Of a stretch of 64,000 bases of DNA, positions 9,731 to 19,158 are shown in pieces. The notes beneath the pieces were generated by a model that worked only from the letters and a program-made list of their open reading frames with translations, was not told where the DNA came from and ran no database searches. How positions within the stretch are numbered: the stretch's first letter is position 1; the number at the start of each line of letters is the position of its first letter. Source of the DNA: Gracilaria gracilis (lineage: Eukaryota; Rhodophyta; Florideophyceae; Gracilariales; Gracilariaceae); NCBI GenBank assembly GCA_030374805.1, contig JARGSG010000001.1:1302001-1366000 (forward strand), read 5' to 3'. The position numbers were made by a program, and so were the translations under genes.

Positions 9731-9873
9731 CCTCCCCCTCCTCGGAGAACTTTAATCTCTCAACGCACAACAAACGAGCAGATCCCATCCCCAGAGTTGC
9801 CATTCACATACGTTTTCAAATCTCTTTGGTCCTGCACGTCAGGCTTTTCTTTCTCAGCATTCCCACAAATAAG

Positions 9874-10863
9874 ATGAAAACCCGCTCTCATTCGAAACTG
9901 TTCTTCCGCTTTGGTTTCCTGGCTCTTGGGCTTCTGTGTGCTCATGCTACTGCTCAATCCGAATGCGTGATAACCGATGACGCCTGTCCGTGCTCGCAGT
10001 CTGACGCATCTGGAACTTGTTTGAAGTATCAAGGCGATGGATCGTGCCTGCTTGGTGTGTGCCAAGCATCCTACAAGTGTGATTGCCTTGGTTATGAGAT
10101 GTGCACGAGGTCAAGCTGTGCGGTGTACACTGCGAAGGAGAAATCGATTCCGAGCGAGCTGGTGCCGTTTGGATGCCATCTCACGCCCGGGGCTGGCTCA
10201 TGCACAGCGTTTGACTACTTGTTGGATACAGTGGAGGCAGCTTTGAATGCGAAAACTGACGCGCGCCATTCAAACAATGAGGCCACTATTCAGACTTCTG
10301 ATGCGCAGAATGTAGTGATGGAAGCGTACAATGACGTGATGGTGATTAACGAAGCTTTGGGGTCGCTGGATGAGATTAGCGACCAGATCACAGCTGAAGA
10401 AGAAAAGGAAATCTATGACGACGTTCAGACCGTGAGGGACTTGGCCATGGATTGTGTTCGCGGAGCGCTTGAAGCCAGTCTGGAGGGGGATGAAGTCTAC
10501 AAATCGAGCGCGGAAGCAAGCAACATGGCCAAAATGGCGCTGGAAGCAGAGAAGGAGCGTAAAAAGGTCGAAGATGACTTGGAAAAGGAGAATTCGAAAG
10601 CAAAGAAAGAGAAACGAAACTGTTCAATATGCAGCAAACTTGAAGACGATATCAAGAAGCTGAAGGAGCTCCGCAAGCAAGCGGCTAAGAATTCCGGAAA
10701 GGCGGCGAAGCGCGGCAAGGACAGGAAAAATAAGTCATCGGGGGTTGTCAAGGAGGTTCGGGAGAAACGTATGCAATGCCGGGAAGCGCGAGACAAGGTT
10801 CTTGCCAAGATTGAAAAGCTCAAGAAGCGCATGCAGAAAGCCCCGCAGAACGCCGCAATCTAA
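9874..10863 (+). CDS. Secreted cysteine-rich/coiled-coil protein, paralogue 2
   Basis: This 329-aa protein begins at the first ATG after the TATA box. It has a signal peptide (basic start, then a hydrophobic stretch ending near LCAHATAQ) and then the same twelve-cysteine domain as paralogue 1, with the CLKYQGDGSCLLGVC and FGCHLTPGAGSC blocks unchanged. The remainder is strongly helical and charged, with DARHSNNEAT, a CSICSKLEDDIKKL motif and a lysine/arginine-rich C-terminal coil. The late cysteines (DC...ALE, CSIC, QCREARDK) match those of paralogue 1. A polyadenylation-type AATAAA lies at 10899-10904. The family is not recognised. The pair probably arose by inverted duplication and may be co-regulated. 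Confidence 0.87.
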   Translation: MKTRSHSKLFFRFGFLALGLLCAHATAQSECVITDDACPCSQSDASGTCLKYQGDGSCLLGVCQASYKCDCLGYEMCTRSSCAVYTAKEKSIPSELVPFGCHLTPGAGSCTAFDYLLDTVEAALNAKTDARHSNNEATIQTSDAQNVVMEAYNDVMVINEALGSLDEISDQITAEEEKEIYDDVQTVRDLAMDCVRGALEASLEGDEVYKSSAEASNMAKMALEAEKERKKVEDDLEKENSKAKKEKRNCSICSKLEDDIKKLKELRKQAAKNSGKAAKRGKDRKNKSSGVVKEVREKRMQCREARDKVLAKIEKLKKRMQKAPQNAAI

Positions 10864-10898
10864 GTACCATACCTTTCACTTTCCATAGGAAACAATCT

Positions 10899-10904
10899 AA
10901 TAAA
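10899..10904 (+). terminator. Polyadenylation signal
   Basis: AATAAA lies 36 bp after the stop codon of secreted paralogue 2, a normal position for a 3' end-processing signal. Confidence 0.55.
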
Positions 10905-10938
10905 ACCCCCATGAGACATGAAGTTGGGTTCTAACATG

Positions 10939-11367
10939 TTAAATTTGAAAGCTCGTTGGGTTGTACCACATGCAGAATAACATCCACAATTTTGCTGCTC
11001 TGTCTCCTTTCCTTTCTACGTCTTCTTTCTTCTTTGTTATGGTCTCTCTATACATTGTAATATACGGGAAAGGCTGAAATACTAGATGCTGTTGTTTGTT
11101 GGAAGCACATGTGTCAATTCTTTGTACTGCTTGGGCTATCTCCCTCCTCCCGCCAACAATCTGCAACGATTCCTTTTACAATTCAGCTACACTCTTTAAA
11201 TTCATTGCCGTGTAACGCTCTCGGAAGTGCTGCGGTATTCCTTCGTTACAAAGCAGAAGCATAAACCTTTGAATGTGTCCTTGGTCTATGAGCATTAACG
11301 GATGGTACAGGTGAGGAATGGGTTGATTGCCTTCAGGTAGCTTGATGAAGATTACAAAGATCGCCAT
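10939..11367 (-). pseudogene. Interrupted reading frame, possible gene remnant
   Basis: On the minus strand an ATG at 11367 opens a frame of 63 codons. After a single in-frame stop the same frame continues for about 75 more codons (QIVGGRREIAQAVQRIDTC and onward) to about 10939. A TATA-like sequence (CTATAAAG) lies just upstream of the ATG. The amino-acid composition looks protein-like, but I recognise no family. It could be a decayed gene, a transposon fragment or chance. Confidence 0.25.
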
Positions 11368-11878
11368 TTGCCGGGCTTTATAGTGATCTTTGGCTACGAC
11401 ACGGCTTTTTCTCTAGCTCTATCCATTGCGTCTAATGTAGGCATTCGATTATACTGATCAAAGAACATCCCCCCCAGAGTGTTCTGAGAGCACGAAGGAA
11501 GGGTACTGGACCAGCTTAGGAATACGAGAAGCTAGCTAGTGTAGAGTGCTGAGGGTAGCAGACAACAAGACTTCTCATGTACACATTGTTACGCCTTGGT
11601 CCGAAGTTCAGCGGCTGAACCTATGAAGGAAATGGTACGTCTCTACAGAACTCTGTATTGAGTGCGGACAATCCCGAACGTGAGTCTCGTTGTTTCACCT
11701 CATCCGTCGCGGCCCCGCAGCTTAAAACACATCAGTAGGACACCTGCCCGCTCTTCTCTTGCTATCCCGGTTGGGATCTTAAGCCTTGTTTCATCACCGC
11801 GGTATCCGATGACCGGCGCTGGCTTTTACCCTGGACACCAGGTTTTTTCTGAATAAATCGCGTTCGTTTCTTCGTCCC
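11368..11878. other. Intergenic, no gene seen
   Basis: I see no coding frame, RNA gene or repeat that I can support. It is presumably promoter and leader for the zinc-domain gene that follows. Confidence 0.5.
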
Positions 11879-12424
11879 ATGCCTGTGTGGACTTTTACTC
11901 TGCGGACGAACATACGCAAGAAGTCGTTCTTCCCGGTCTCAGAAGTAAGGTTATCGTCGACACAGAGGAGTTCAATGGAGAGCGAAAAACTCAGCGGACA
12001 GACTAGCGGGCAGGTGTATTATACTTGTCGAAAATGCTCTACTCATTTGTTTGGCAGAGATCTCGTCTTGCATGAAGGAACAAGGGGTCACGGAACCGAT
12101 GGAGTTGGTGTTAGTGAGCCTAAAGCAACGTGGAACGATAACCAACCTTCACTTCGATCAGGCGTTGGCGGCAGCTGCACAAGTGTGTTTCTTCAAGAAC
12201 CGCCTGAATGGGCCGAATGTCACAAGGGGAACGAAGGCCGGCTAATCTGTCCAAAGTGTAAATCGCGAATAGGTTCGTTTTCATGGTCTGGTGTACAATG
12301 TTCTTGCGGCAAATGGGTTACACCCGCATTTCAGTGTCATCTCTCCAGGATAGACGCTAAGGGGCTCATAAACTTGCAACCATCACTTCCACTTTTCATA
12401 CGACGGCCGACGAATCCGGAATAA
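11879..12424 (+). CDS. YVH1-type zinc-binding domain protein (no phosphatase domain)
   Basis: This 181-aa protein matches the C-terminal zinc-binding domain of YVH1/DUSP12 dual-specificity phosphatases. The visible landmarks are YTCRKC, a later HE, CTSVFLQEPPEW, ICPKCKSRIGSFSW and CSCGKWVTPAFQ. The N-terminal phosphatase domain is absent. Plants encode a similar stand-alone protein, annotated as an inactive DSP-like protein (At4g18593). In YVH1 this domain acts in late 60S ribosome maturation, so a ribosome-related role is plausible but inferred. The first ATG (11879) adds a basic, serine-rich 32-residue leader that could be an organelle transit peptide. ATG 11975 (MESEKL) is an alternative start. 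Confidence 0.85.
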   Translation: MPVWTFTLRTNIRKKSFFPVSEVRLSSTQRSSMESEKLSGQTSGQVYYTCRKCSTHLFGRDLVLHEGTRGHGTDGVGVSEPKATWNDNQPSLRSGVGGSCTSVFLQEPPEWAECHKGNEGRLICPKCKSRIGSFSWSGVQCSCGKWVTPAFQCHLSRIDAKGLINLQPSLPLFIRRPTNPE

Positions 12425-12772
12425 TGTACTTTCACGTACATATTCAAGTCACAAATACATCTGTGTATTACAGCTGAACTTCCGGATTGCTCGGTCGAGA
12501 GCTGTTCGCGCCTAGTAGGCTTAATTATTGGCCAAGTATTTGAAGGAGCGTCTTAAGGACTTTCTCGACATGTCAGTGGAAAGGAACAGCCGGGATAGAA
12601 GAGGTTGTGCTCAAGACGAAAGCGCTAGAGAATGGGCGATTAACGCGCAGTTCATTGTGAAAGCTTGCACTCGCATTGTAGTTGTTAATGAACGAAAACA
12701 TCCGATTTCCCTATCGTATAATGATTTGCATTGTTTGTGAAAAAGACAAGTGAAGTTGATACACAAGGATAC

Positions 12773-13453
12773 CTACAGGAACTGAGAGAATCTGCCAAGG
12801 CCACTTTGCTCCATAGCATGACCAAGCATTGTCTTTCCAATATAGTTCTTAATTTGTTCGGTGGCATCTTTGTTGCACTTGTAGTAGCCTACAATGTTAG
12901 CACCACTGAGCGTGAGTGCAATGACTACCATCAATAAGTAAGATACATTAAACTTGAGCACGCATACGACACCCAGAAGTGTCCAAATGACAGGGTTGAG
13001 GTAAAGAGTCCACCAGAAGATGCGACCATCAGTAACATTCAGATTTTGTCTGTCGGCAATGGTTTCAAACCTCCATTGTTGTGTAATACCATCGTCGGCA
13101 ACTTCATGCCACCATCGAAGTCCAACCAACAACCTACCGGTCACATTCTTGACGGTCCAGAAATCGAAGGCAAGCAATGTGACAGTGACGACGAATTGAA
13201 TGACAAAGCTATTTGTGAACCAGCCTAATAAGAGATAAGAGGTGATTGAGGCTATTTTGAAAAAGACATGGAACACAGCGACAGTGGGGTGAGAACTTCT
13301 TCGCAGAATAGATTGCACGGCACCTTCCTCTTGTGGGTCCTCCTCATCGCCAGTGAGCACTGCGGGATTGGAAGAAGAGGAAGGGGTAATGCTATTGTGC
13401 AAGTCAGCGTTTAGAAATTCGCCGGTTTCGACGGGGTCTGTGTTCTTCGGCAT
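12773..13453 (-). CDS. TVP23: Golgi membrane protein TVP23 / ECHIDNA
   Basis: The protein is 226 aa from ATG 13453. It has a hydrophilic acidic N-terminus of about 55 residues, then HPTVAVFHVFFKI and four hydrophobic segments (about 62-80, 82-100, 150-168, 170-190). FDFWTVKNVTGRLLVGLRWW is a hallmark of the TVP23/FAM18 family. In plants and yeast the family resides in the trans-Golgi/early endosome and works with YIP-family proteins in secretion. The length fits the family. It is a single exon, on the opposite strand to the preceding gene and converging with it. Confidence 0.93.
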   Translation of the reverse strand: MPKNTDPVETGEFLNADLHNSITPSSSSNPAVLTGDEEDPQEEGAVQSILRRSSHPTVAVFHVFFKIASITSYLLLGWFTNSFVIQFVVTVTLLAFDFWTVKNVTGRLLVGLRWWHEVADDGITQQWRFETIADRQNLNVTDGRIFWWTLYLNPVIWTLLGVVCVLKFNVSYLLMVVIALTLSGANIVGYYKCNKDATEQIKNYIGKTMLGHAMEQSGLGRFSQFL

Positions 13454-13991
13454 TTGAGGCGCTGTTGGAAGCTAGTTGGGTGGAATAAAAAATGGGAACT
13501 CTAGGCAAAAAGTGAGTATCGGAGGTAAAGGCCGAAGCTGATGGAGATGAAGAGAGGTGACCGAAAGAAAACGTTTGGCAGAGATGGAGTGGACGCAAAC
13601 AGGAAGCACGAAAAGTGATTCAGACCTTTTCTGATGAAAGTGGCAGTGGGATGTGTTGCCCAAACGGAAGTTACAAAGAAGGACACGGATTTGAAAGGCT
13701 GCAGGAGACGAGAGCGGAAGTGGAGAGCGGAGACGCGATGCGGCTCGAGGAAGACAAACGCTGGGTGCTACTAACACAGCGTCCATCCTTACACAACGAG
13801 GCAAGCAAACTGTAAGGGCGCGCATCGGGCCAACAAGCGGCAGCGAGTGTGGCACTTTACAGTGAAGCTAATAGACCGCGAATCGCGGTCCGCGATGCGA
13901 TGCGTGATGCACTCGGTGCTCCAGCGCGCCATCGTCTTCTCCACAGTTGCACACTTCTTCCGCCATCATCATCAGGCGCACCTGAAATCAA

Positions 13992-14498
13992 ATGCATGTG
14001 AAGATGAGCGCAGCCGGACAGGCTTCGCAGAACGCAGTATGGCTGTTCCGCGCGCTGGCGATAGGCTCCTCCGTCGTCGCCGCCGCCGTGGTGGTACCTC
14101 AACTACAAACGAATTCATGTGAACAAGCCGCGCAGCTAGCACGCAGCTCCGAAGCGCTGTTCGCGAGCGAAGGGATGCGAAGAATGTATCACGCGCTGTG
14201 CAGAGACAGATGCAGTGTGGAACGAATTGTGGAACTTGGTGCTGATCACATTGTGCGTGACGGCGTGCGCAGTGACGAGAAGCGGATGAAAAAGTGGGCG
14301 ATTCGCGTCGCAGGTGTGATGGTTGCGGGCGGGATGGCGGATGTTCTGAGACACGAGGGGTTTGAACAGGTGCTTGGAGGCGATACTTGCGATTCGAACT
14401 GCGAGGCGTTCTGTGAGGCCGCTGGGTTGCGGGAATGCTCGCCGTCGGAGAGAAGGCGGCTGTTGAGGGAGGGAAGGGCAGCAGCGGAGGTTCGATGA
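13992..14498 (+). CDS. Hypothetical single-pass membrane protein
   Basis: This is a 168-aa frame in a GC-rich stretch, starting at ATG 13992 (a second ATG is at 14004). Residues about 18-38 are hydrophobic (LFRALAIGSSVVAAAVVV) and could anchor it in a membrane. The remainder is soluble with five or six cysteines, including CDSNCEAFC. No family is recognised. Shorter frames are open on the other strand, so coding status is uncertain. The steady codon use and single hydrophobic helix favour a real small gene. Confidence 0.45.
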   Translation: MHVKMSAAGQASQNAVWLFRALAIGSSVVAAAVVVPQLQTNSCEQAAQLARSSEALFASEGMRRMYHALCRDRCSVERIVELGADHIVRDGVRSDEKRMKKWAIRVAGVMVAGGMADVLRHEGFEQVLGGDTCDSNCEAFCEAAGLRECSPSERRRLLREGRAAAEVR

Positions 14499-14636
14499 TG
14501 ACAGCGCGCCGCACGCAGGTGGAAGACGGAGGGTGGGGCATCAAGTCGGGCGGACGGGATGCGAGGATGTTAGGAGAAGACGAAGCGCAGTGGTTTAAAA
14601 AGGAAGGAATTCGGCGATGGCAGCAGGGTGATCCGA

Positions 14637-14709
14637 GCTCCTGTAGCGCAATGGATAACGCGTTGGCCTCCTAAGCCAAAGATTGCGGGTTCGAGTCCCG
14701 CCAGGAGTG
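14637..14709 (+). tRNA. tRNA-Arg (anticodon CCU)
   Basis: A complete 73-nt cloverleaf without intron. Acceptor stem GCTCCTG (14637-14643) pairs with CAGGAGT (14702-14708), with one G-U pair. The anticodon stem TTGGC/GCCAA encloses the loop CTCCTAA, with anticodon CCT at 14670-14672. The T arm is GCGGG-TTCGAGT-CCCGC (14685-14701). G at 14709 is the discriminator base. It decodes AGG arginine codons. The frames crossing it on the other strand are not genes. Confidence 0.96.
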
Positions 14710-15137
14710 CTGACCCATTTTTTCTCCTCGTCTGAAACGGCGCCCGTCCGTTTGGCTGACGGCCGGTGGCGGCGCGTGCGCGATACGTGTCCCGACGAGT
14801 CTCGCCACGTGCTGAGCCGCTGCAAACTTTTGCACGATGCATCTTCATCATCGCCGTGTCGAATCCACACGTGACTCGGACGCATCGCTCCGAGCGACGA
14901 GCGATTCGCTCGGCGCGCACTGCTCGGCGCGCACTGCGCGCACGTCGCCGCCCCGCGCCCCGTCGCGTCGCAGCGCCAACATGCCGCCACCGGGCCTTCT
15001 TGGCGCCACATGTCCGTTCAGCCACCTTCTCAGTGATATCAACCCGCCGCCAATCCGTGTCCTCCGCGCCTTTTTTTGTTGCTGCTGTATCGCACTCCTG
15101 CCGCCTTCCCTTCCGAGCTGTAGCGTGTCTTGCAGCA

Positions 15138-16349
15138 ATGTCGCCGCCGCCGCCGCCGCCGCCACCGCCGCCGCCCGTGCGCGCTCAGCTGGGTGAATCG
15201 CATGCGGCACCGCCGCCACCTCCGCCGCCCACTGCGGCAAAGCTGTTTGGTGCCGATGCTGACGGAGCTCGCGATGAACTGTCTTCTGCCGCGTCGCCTT
15301 CGATCGAATCTGCTCCGCTTGATTCCATTCCAATCGATTCTCCGCCTCTGGAATCAACTCCGATAGAATCCACCTCTCCTGCATCTCCTTTGTCTGCCTC
15401 CCCATTGCCACAGTCCATGCCCGATCTTGGCGACGCTGCGTTGAACACCTCCAGCTCCGATTCGAACCCGACTCCACGACCTGCCATCCTCAATCGTCGT
15501 TCCAGTCCGTTCCCGTCTTCCTCTCCGCTCTCATCGCCCCGCCGTCCGCGCCGCACGGGCACAGCCATCCCAACGCGCCGCATCGTGTCTGCCAGCCAGT
15601 TTGAGTCTGCTGAAGGCTTGAATCAGTTCTCTGCGCGCGATGAGTTCGAGGAGCAGTTTCTCAGCCGGCATTTCGCGGACAGCGAGAGCAAGATCATCAG
15701 TGATGTGCTGGAGGACGTTCATTTTCATCAGCTGGGAGATGATGAGGAACTACTATCAGATGACGAGCATCGCCTTCATTCGCGTCGTGGCGCACGGGAC
15801 CCCTATTATCCATACAAGCACTCGGTGCAGTGGGGCAGAGAGCGACAGGGTACAATTACTTCTAACTGGAGACGTATTCCTACTGAGGTTGGAGTAGAAG
15901 GATGCAAAGGTTGTGAACGTCTTTGCGGTGAGAACAGACGCCTGCGACGTCAACTTGATGAACTGGAATTCGAACTTGCCTCTGGCGTTCTTCACAACCC
16001 CGCTGATGGCTTCGATCCACCTGTAAAGGCGATGCCTGCTATCCCCCAACTACAATCTCCTCAAAAAAAGAAAAAGGGGTGGGCTAGTAAACTTAGAAAC
16101 TCTACTCTCACCTCTGTCTCCGCTCCCAAGCCGAGTAGTGAACGGGCACGATTGAGAAGTGAGGTGAAAGCCCTCACTGTTACTACCGAGTACCTCTGGA
16201 GAAAGCTGAACAAAGCCGAGATGGAACTTCGAACTTATCGGAGAAAAGATCTTCGCACGAGAATGAGAATGAATGGTGACCAGAGGGAGGCCCCCCCTCC
16301 TGAGGCAGATGTGCTTATCAGTGCCAATGTCAATGGTCATGATTGGTAA
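15138..16349 (+). CDS. Proline-rich, coiled-coil protein of unknown function
   Basis: This 403-aa protein starts at the ATG directly before a poly-proline run. The upstream in-frame sequence overlaps leader and has no ATG. The N-terminus is proline-rich (two runs), followed by a serine/proline/isoleucine low-complexity region with SIPIDSPPLES-like repeats (about 50-130). The middle has an acidic segment (LGDDEELLSDDEHR). The C-terminal half has CKGCERLCGENRRLRRQL, probably the start of a coiled coil, and a second basic helical segment near the end. No family is recognised. Poly-proline tracts suggest profilin or SH3/WW-type partners, which is only inference. Confidence 0.7.
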   Translation: MSPPPPPPPPPPPVRAQLGESHAAPPPPPPPTAAKLFGADADGARDELSSAASPSIESAPLDSIPIDSPPLESTPIESTSPASPLSASPLPQSMPDLGDAALNTSSSDSNPTPRPAILNRRSSPFPSSSPLSSPRRPRRTGTAIPTRRIVSASQFESAEGLNQFSARDEFEEQFLSRHFADSESKIISDVLEDVHFHQLGDDEELLSDDEHRLHSRRGARDPYYPYKHSVQWGRERQGTITSNWRRIPTEVGVEGCKGCERLCGENRRLRRQLDELEFELASGVLHNPADGFDPPVKAMPAIPQLQSPQKKKKGWASKLRNSTLTSVSAPKPSSERARLRSEVKALTVTTEYLWRKLNKAEMELRTYRRKDLRTRMRMNGDQREAPPPEADVLISANVNGHDW

Positions 16350-16688
16350 CTCGTTAGCAACAAGCAATCTCAGTAGCAAACAACTTAGCTGCCAAGCGCA
16401 ATACTTAACAACTCAAAAAGAGTCTGCCGCATTGGCAACTAAGGTCTACATACTTATGTATCATACATAGCAACTGTCAGAGACAACAGTCTCAGTAGCT
16501 CCGCAAAATTACGCTTCGAGCGAAGCTCTAAGAAAAGAGCCTAACTCGAGTAGCACGGGAAAAGAAGCCCTTAGGAGCCAACAAACACTAAACAAACTCG
16601 TGGGCAAATGCATTAGCTTGGTTTACCATAACCATTTCGGAGTCAGACAAACAACAAATGTAGCAATCCACGCACGCAGTCCAATATT

Positions 16689-17252
16689 CTACGCGGACTT
16701 TTTGTAGCCACGACTGGCCCGACGACCACGAGCGCGTTCGAACTTGCGGCCCTTTGAGCGGACGTACGGCTTGACATGATTCTTCTTCGCAACACCGAAG
16801 AAATGCTTGTAAACCTCACGGGCATGGCGCCTACCGCGAAGGAGCACGGTGTTCGCACCGGTCGGGGATCGGACGGCAAGTTGATCAAAAGTGATGCATT
16901 CGCCACCAGCCTTCTCGATTCGCGCACGTGCTGTGCTCGAGAAATCCAACGCGCAGATTGATAGTTTCGGGAGGTCCAGCATTCTCTCATCGTCCAAAAC
17001 CTTTCCGACTACGACAGCAGTCTTATCCGTTCGCTTCTCCATGAACTGCGCGATGCGCGAAACAGATAGCGGTGGGCGAGAAGTTCGTGACATAAATAAT
17101 CTCTTAAGAACCACGGCATTGAACTTCTCATCGGTACGACGAGCGAGAAACCCGTAGAGCTGTACAAGAAGGGCGAGGTAAGGATTCTCGGATTTGGGGG
17201 CCCTCCGTCCTCCCTTCTTGATTCTTCCCCCCTTCTCGAGATCGATACCCAT
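16689..17252 (-). CDS. RPL18: 60S ribosomal protein eL18
   Basis: This 187-aa protein has the full length expected of eukaryotic L18. It begins [21 protein letters not shown] and contains [37 protein letters not shown] and the C-terminal basic tail [13 protein letters not shown]. It is a component of the large ribosomal subunit in the cytosol. It is a single exon here. The region upstream of the ATG on the minus strand (17253 onward) is presumably its promoter. Confidence 0.97.
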   Translation of the reverse strand: MGIDLEKGGRIKKGGRRAPKSENPYLALLVQLYGFLARRTDEKFNAVVLKRLFMSRTSRPPLSVSRIAQFMEKRTDKTAVVVGKVLDDERMLDLPKLSICALDFSSTARARIEKAGGECITFDQLAVRSPTGANTVLLRGRRHAREVYKHFFGVAKKNHVKPYVRSKGRKFERARGRRASRGYKKSA

Positions 17253-18184
17253 ATTTCTAAATGATCAACGGACTCTGGACAAATGGCGGTGAGAGTATAT
17301 GGATAGACAAGCCTCTAAGTGGTAAAGGACCAAGGCTTCGAAAGCACACAACTTTATCAACGTCGGGCGACGATTGCGTCGAATGTCGATCAGACCGATC
17401 CGACCCACGCCGTCGACGCCCCAAAAATTGGATTGGTGAACTAGACTTTTGACATGAGCCAATCACAGAATTAAATTATTGCAAAGAAAAGCTTTACTCG
17501 TTACATTGGTTAGTCTTCTGAATATCCTCCGGCCAGCCCAGCCTTTTTCGGCTACCAGTGGCCAGTTCCGTAAATGGATTATGAATTCGCATTCATAACA
17601 CGTAAAGAGGGCTACCTTCGGTTCAATGTCATTGACCAGCAGTGTAGATATAGGATGGAAAGCAGAATAGACGCGAAACCCCTTCGTCTTCAGACCACCA
17701 AACAATTGAAGTTTCTTTCTGAAGGTCCCAGACCCACAATAAAAAGACGTCTCTCTCTCTCCCTCTTTCTACGACGTGCAAGGTTGAATCTCCAGGCTTC
17801 TAAATAGAACCCAACGAACCTTTCATGTAATGTGCCGTGTTGAATCCTTTCTCTGGTTGCTCGTATCCGGAAGCAATCTAGAATTCCCGGGCGCCTGTGG
17901 AATGGCGACCAAATGTGGCTCTAGCATTTCCTGTGATGTTTCACTTGAGGTGACTTTACGAGATGAAAGTTTTCTATGTGAAACCCAATCGCAGTCATGC
18001 AGATCGTGCACGGAATGAGCGTAGACTCCGTGTCACATAAGGCACGTCGAAGCTTAAACTGCAAAAGACTATTCTAAATGCTTCTGCGTCGATAGTCTTA
18101 TCGAAGTATAAGCGGACACCAAATGCAAAATAGGTACGATTATCCATAATGTAGAATAATTATCATTGGTCTTTATACGAAACC
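17253..18184. other. Intergenic, no gene seen
   Basis: About 0.9 kb with only short frames lacking recognisable content. Part must be the eL18 promoter. I see no RNA gene or repeat. Confidence 0.5.
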
Positions 18185-18469
18185 ATGAAAGAATCAGAAC
18201 AAGATACCGAACGAACTGAATTCTTTCGCAAACTATACAACGTTGTAAACACGGCGATTCTTCAAATGCCGGGCAGGATTAGACTCTGCGGCAGTTCTTT
18301 CGGACAAACTGCCTACGGACATATTACGCGAGCTTCGGATGATGGTCAACATGTACACACAGTTGATGTCCATTTTGTCCGTTGCGGGCTTAACCTAATG
18401 CCTTGCTCCTTGCCCCAGTACAGTGGAGCAGGCAAAGACTTGAAAGAAAAGATAAGCGTTTTGGATTGA
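18185..18469 (+). CDS. Small hypothetical protein
   Basis: A 94-aa ATG-started frame whose stop lies 6 bp from the stop of the convergent coiled-coil gene. The composition is ordinary and globular-looking (LCGSSFGQTAYGHITRASDDG). No family is recognised and no promoter element is evident. It may be a small gene, or 3' untranslated sequence of the opposite gene that happens to be open. Confidence 0.3.
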   Translation: MKESEQDTERTEFFRKLYNVVNTAILQMPGRIRLCGSSFGQTAYGHITRASDDGQHVHTVDVHFVRCGLNLMPCSLPQYSGAGKDLKEKISVLD

Positions 18470-18474
18470 AAGCA

Positions 18475-19158
18475 TCACCATTCTTCCTGGGCGATCTTCA
18501 TTTTCTGCCGTATTTCTTTCTGACGCTTCTTTACAGAACTGACCTCATCTACGACGTCAAGGAGTTCCTGTTCCGCCTTGTTAAGTCTCTCCATTTCTTC
18601 TGCTATGCACTTTGCGAGCATTTCAGGGTCTTCCTCTTCAAGAATATCGCGGCTATCCACAGCGGGTTTCGAGTCATTCGTATCCCCGACATCAGAACTG
18701 GATGCTGGCCTTCCACTGGCTTTGACTACATCTACTCCATTCGCCAAACTCTTTGCGATGTCATCTGCTGAGGCTGCTAACTGGTCGTCTGCTTCTTCGT
18801 CTGCCTCTAGAGCTTTCTTTGCGCGAGTCAGGTCACGCGCAATAGCGTCTCGAACAGCAAGAAGCTCGCTTGCCTGTAGTTTGGCTTCTATGATTTCATG
18901 GTCAAGTCGCTCCTGATGCGACTTTGAATCTTCAATGACAGTACGGTGGCGGCCAATCTGTTCTTCAAGGTCTTCGCGTTCTTGTTCGCTTCGTTCGAGG
19001 CGCTCTCTGAGCCTTAAAAGGGTGTCCATTGCCCTCGAGACATCCTCTGGTTGAGCTTCTTCAGTCTTGAGCAGAGTGGAAAGGCTTTCTGCGGCCTCGG
19101 AGACAACATGCTCATCAGATGTGCCATCTTCAATGTCAGACAGTTCGTACGCGCACAT
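18475..19158 (-). CDS. Coiled-coil protein of unknown function
   Basis: The protein is 227 aa from ATG 19158. It is almost entirely helical and charged, with two coiled-coil stretches: about residues 40-125 (LLRLRERLERSEQEREDLEE and on) and 175-220 (EEMERLNKAEQELLDVVDEV). They are separated by a serine/aspartate-rich linker. It has no signal peptide or membrane segment. No family can be named, since coiled coils match many proteins. A structural or adaptor role is inferred. Confidence 0.7.
   Translation of the reverse strand: MCAYELSDIEDGTSDEHVVSEAAESLSTLLKTEEAQPEDVSRAMDTLLRLRERLERSEQEREDLEEQIGRHRTVIEDSKSHQERLDHEIIEAKLQASELLAVRDAIARDLTRAKKALEADEEADDQLAASADDIAKSLANGVDVVKASGRPASSSDVGDTNDSKPAVDSRDILEEEDPEMLAKCIAEEMERLNKAEQELLDVVDEVSSVKKRQKEIRQKMKIAQEEW

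Larger units (their letters stand above)
8676..9873. promoter_or_regulatory. Bidirectional promoter between the secreted paralogues
   Basis: About 1.2 kb separates the two divergent ATGs. It holds a TATA box for each gene, a conserved 23-bp element in each arm (described separately), a perfect 7-bp-arm dyad TTGGAAC-CAA-GTTCCAA at 9266-9282, and a hairpin with ACCACGG/CCGTGGT arms near 9311-9335. Apart from the 23-bp element, the two promoter arms show little similarity. I see no supported coding frame in it. Confidence 0.6.

Noticed and set aside
12528-12740. 70-codon plus-strand frame beside TVP23
   Set aside because: Unrecognised and lying in the 3' flank of TVP23; no support beyond an ATG.
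14570-15025. Minus-strand frames crossing the tRNA-Arg gene
   Set aside because: They translate the tRNA itself (GTRTRNLWL-type peptide), a familiar false gene.
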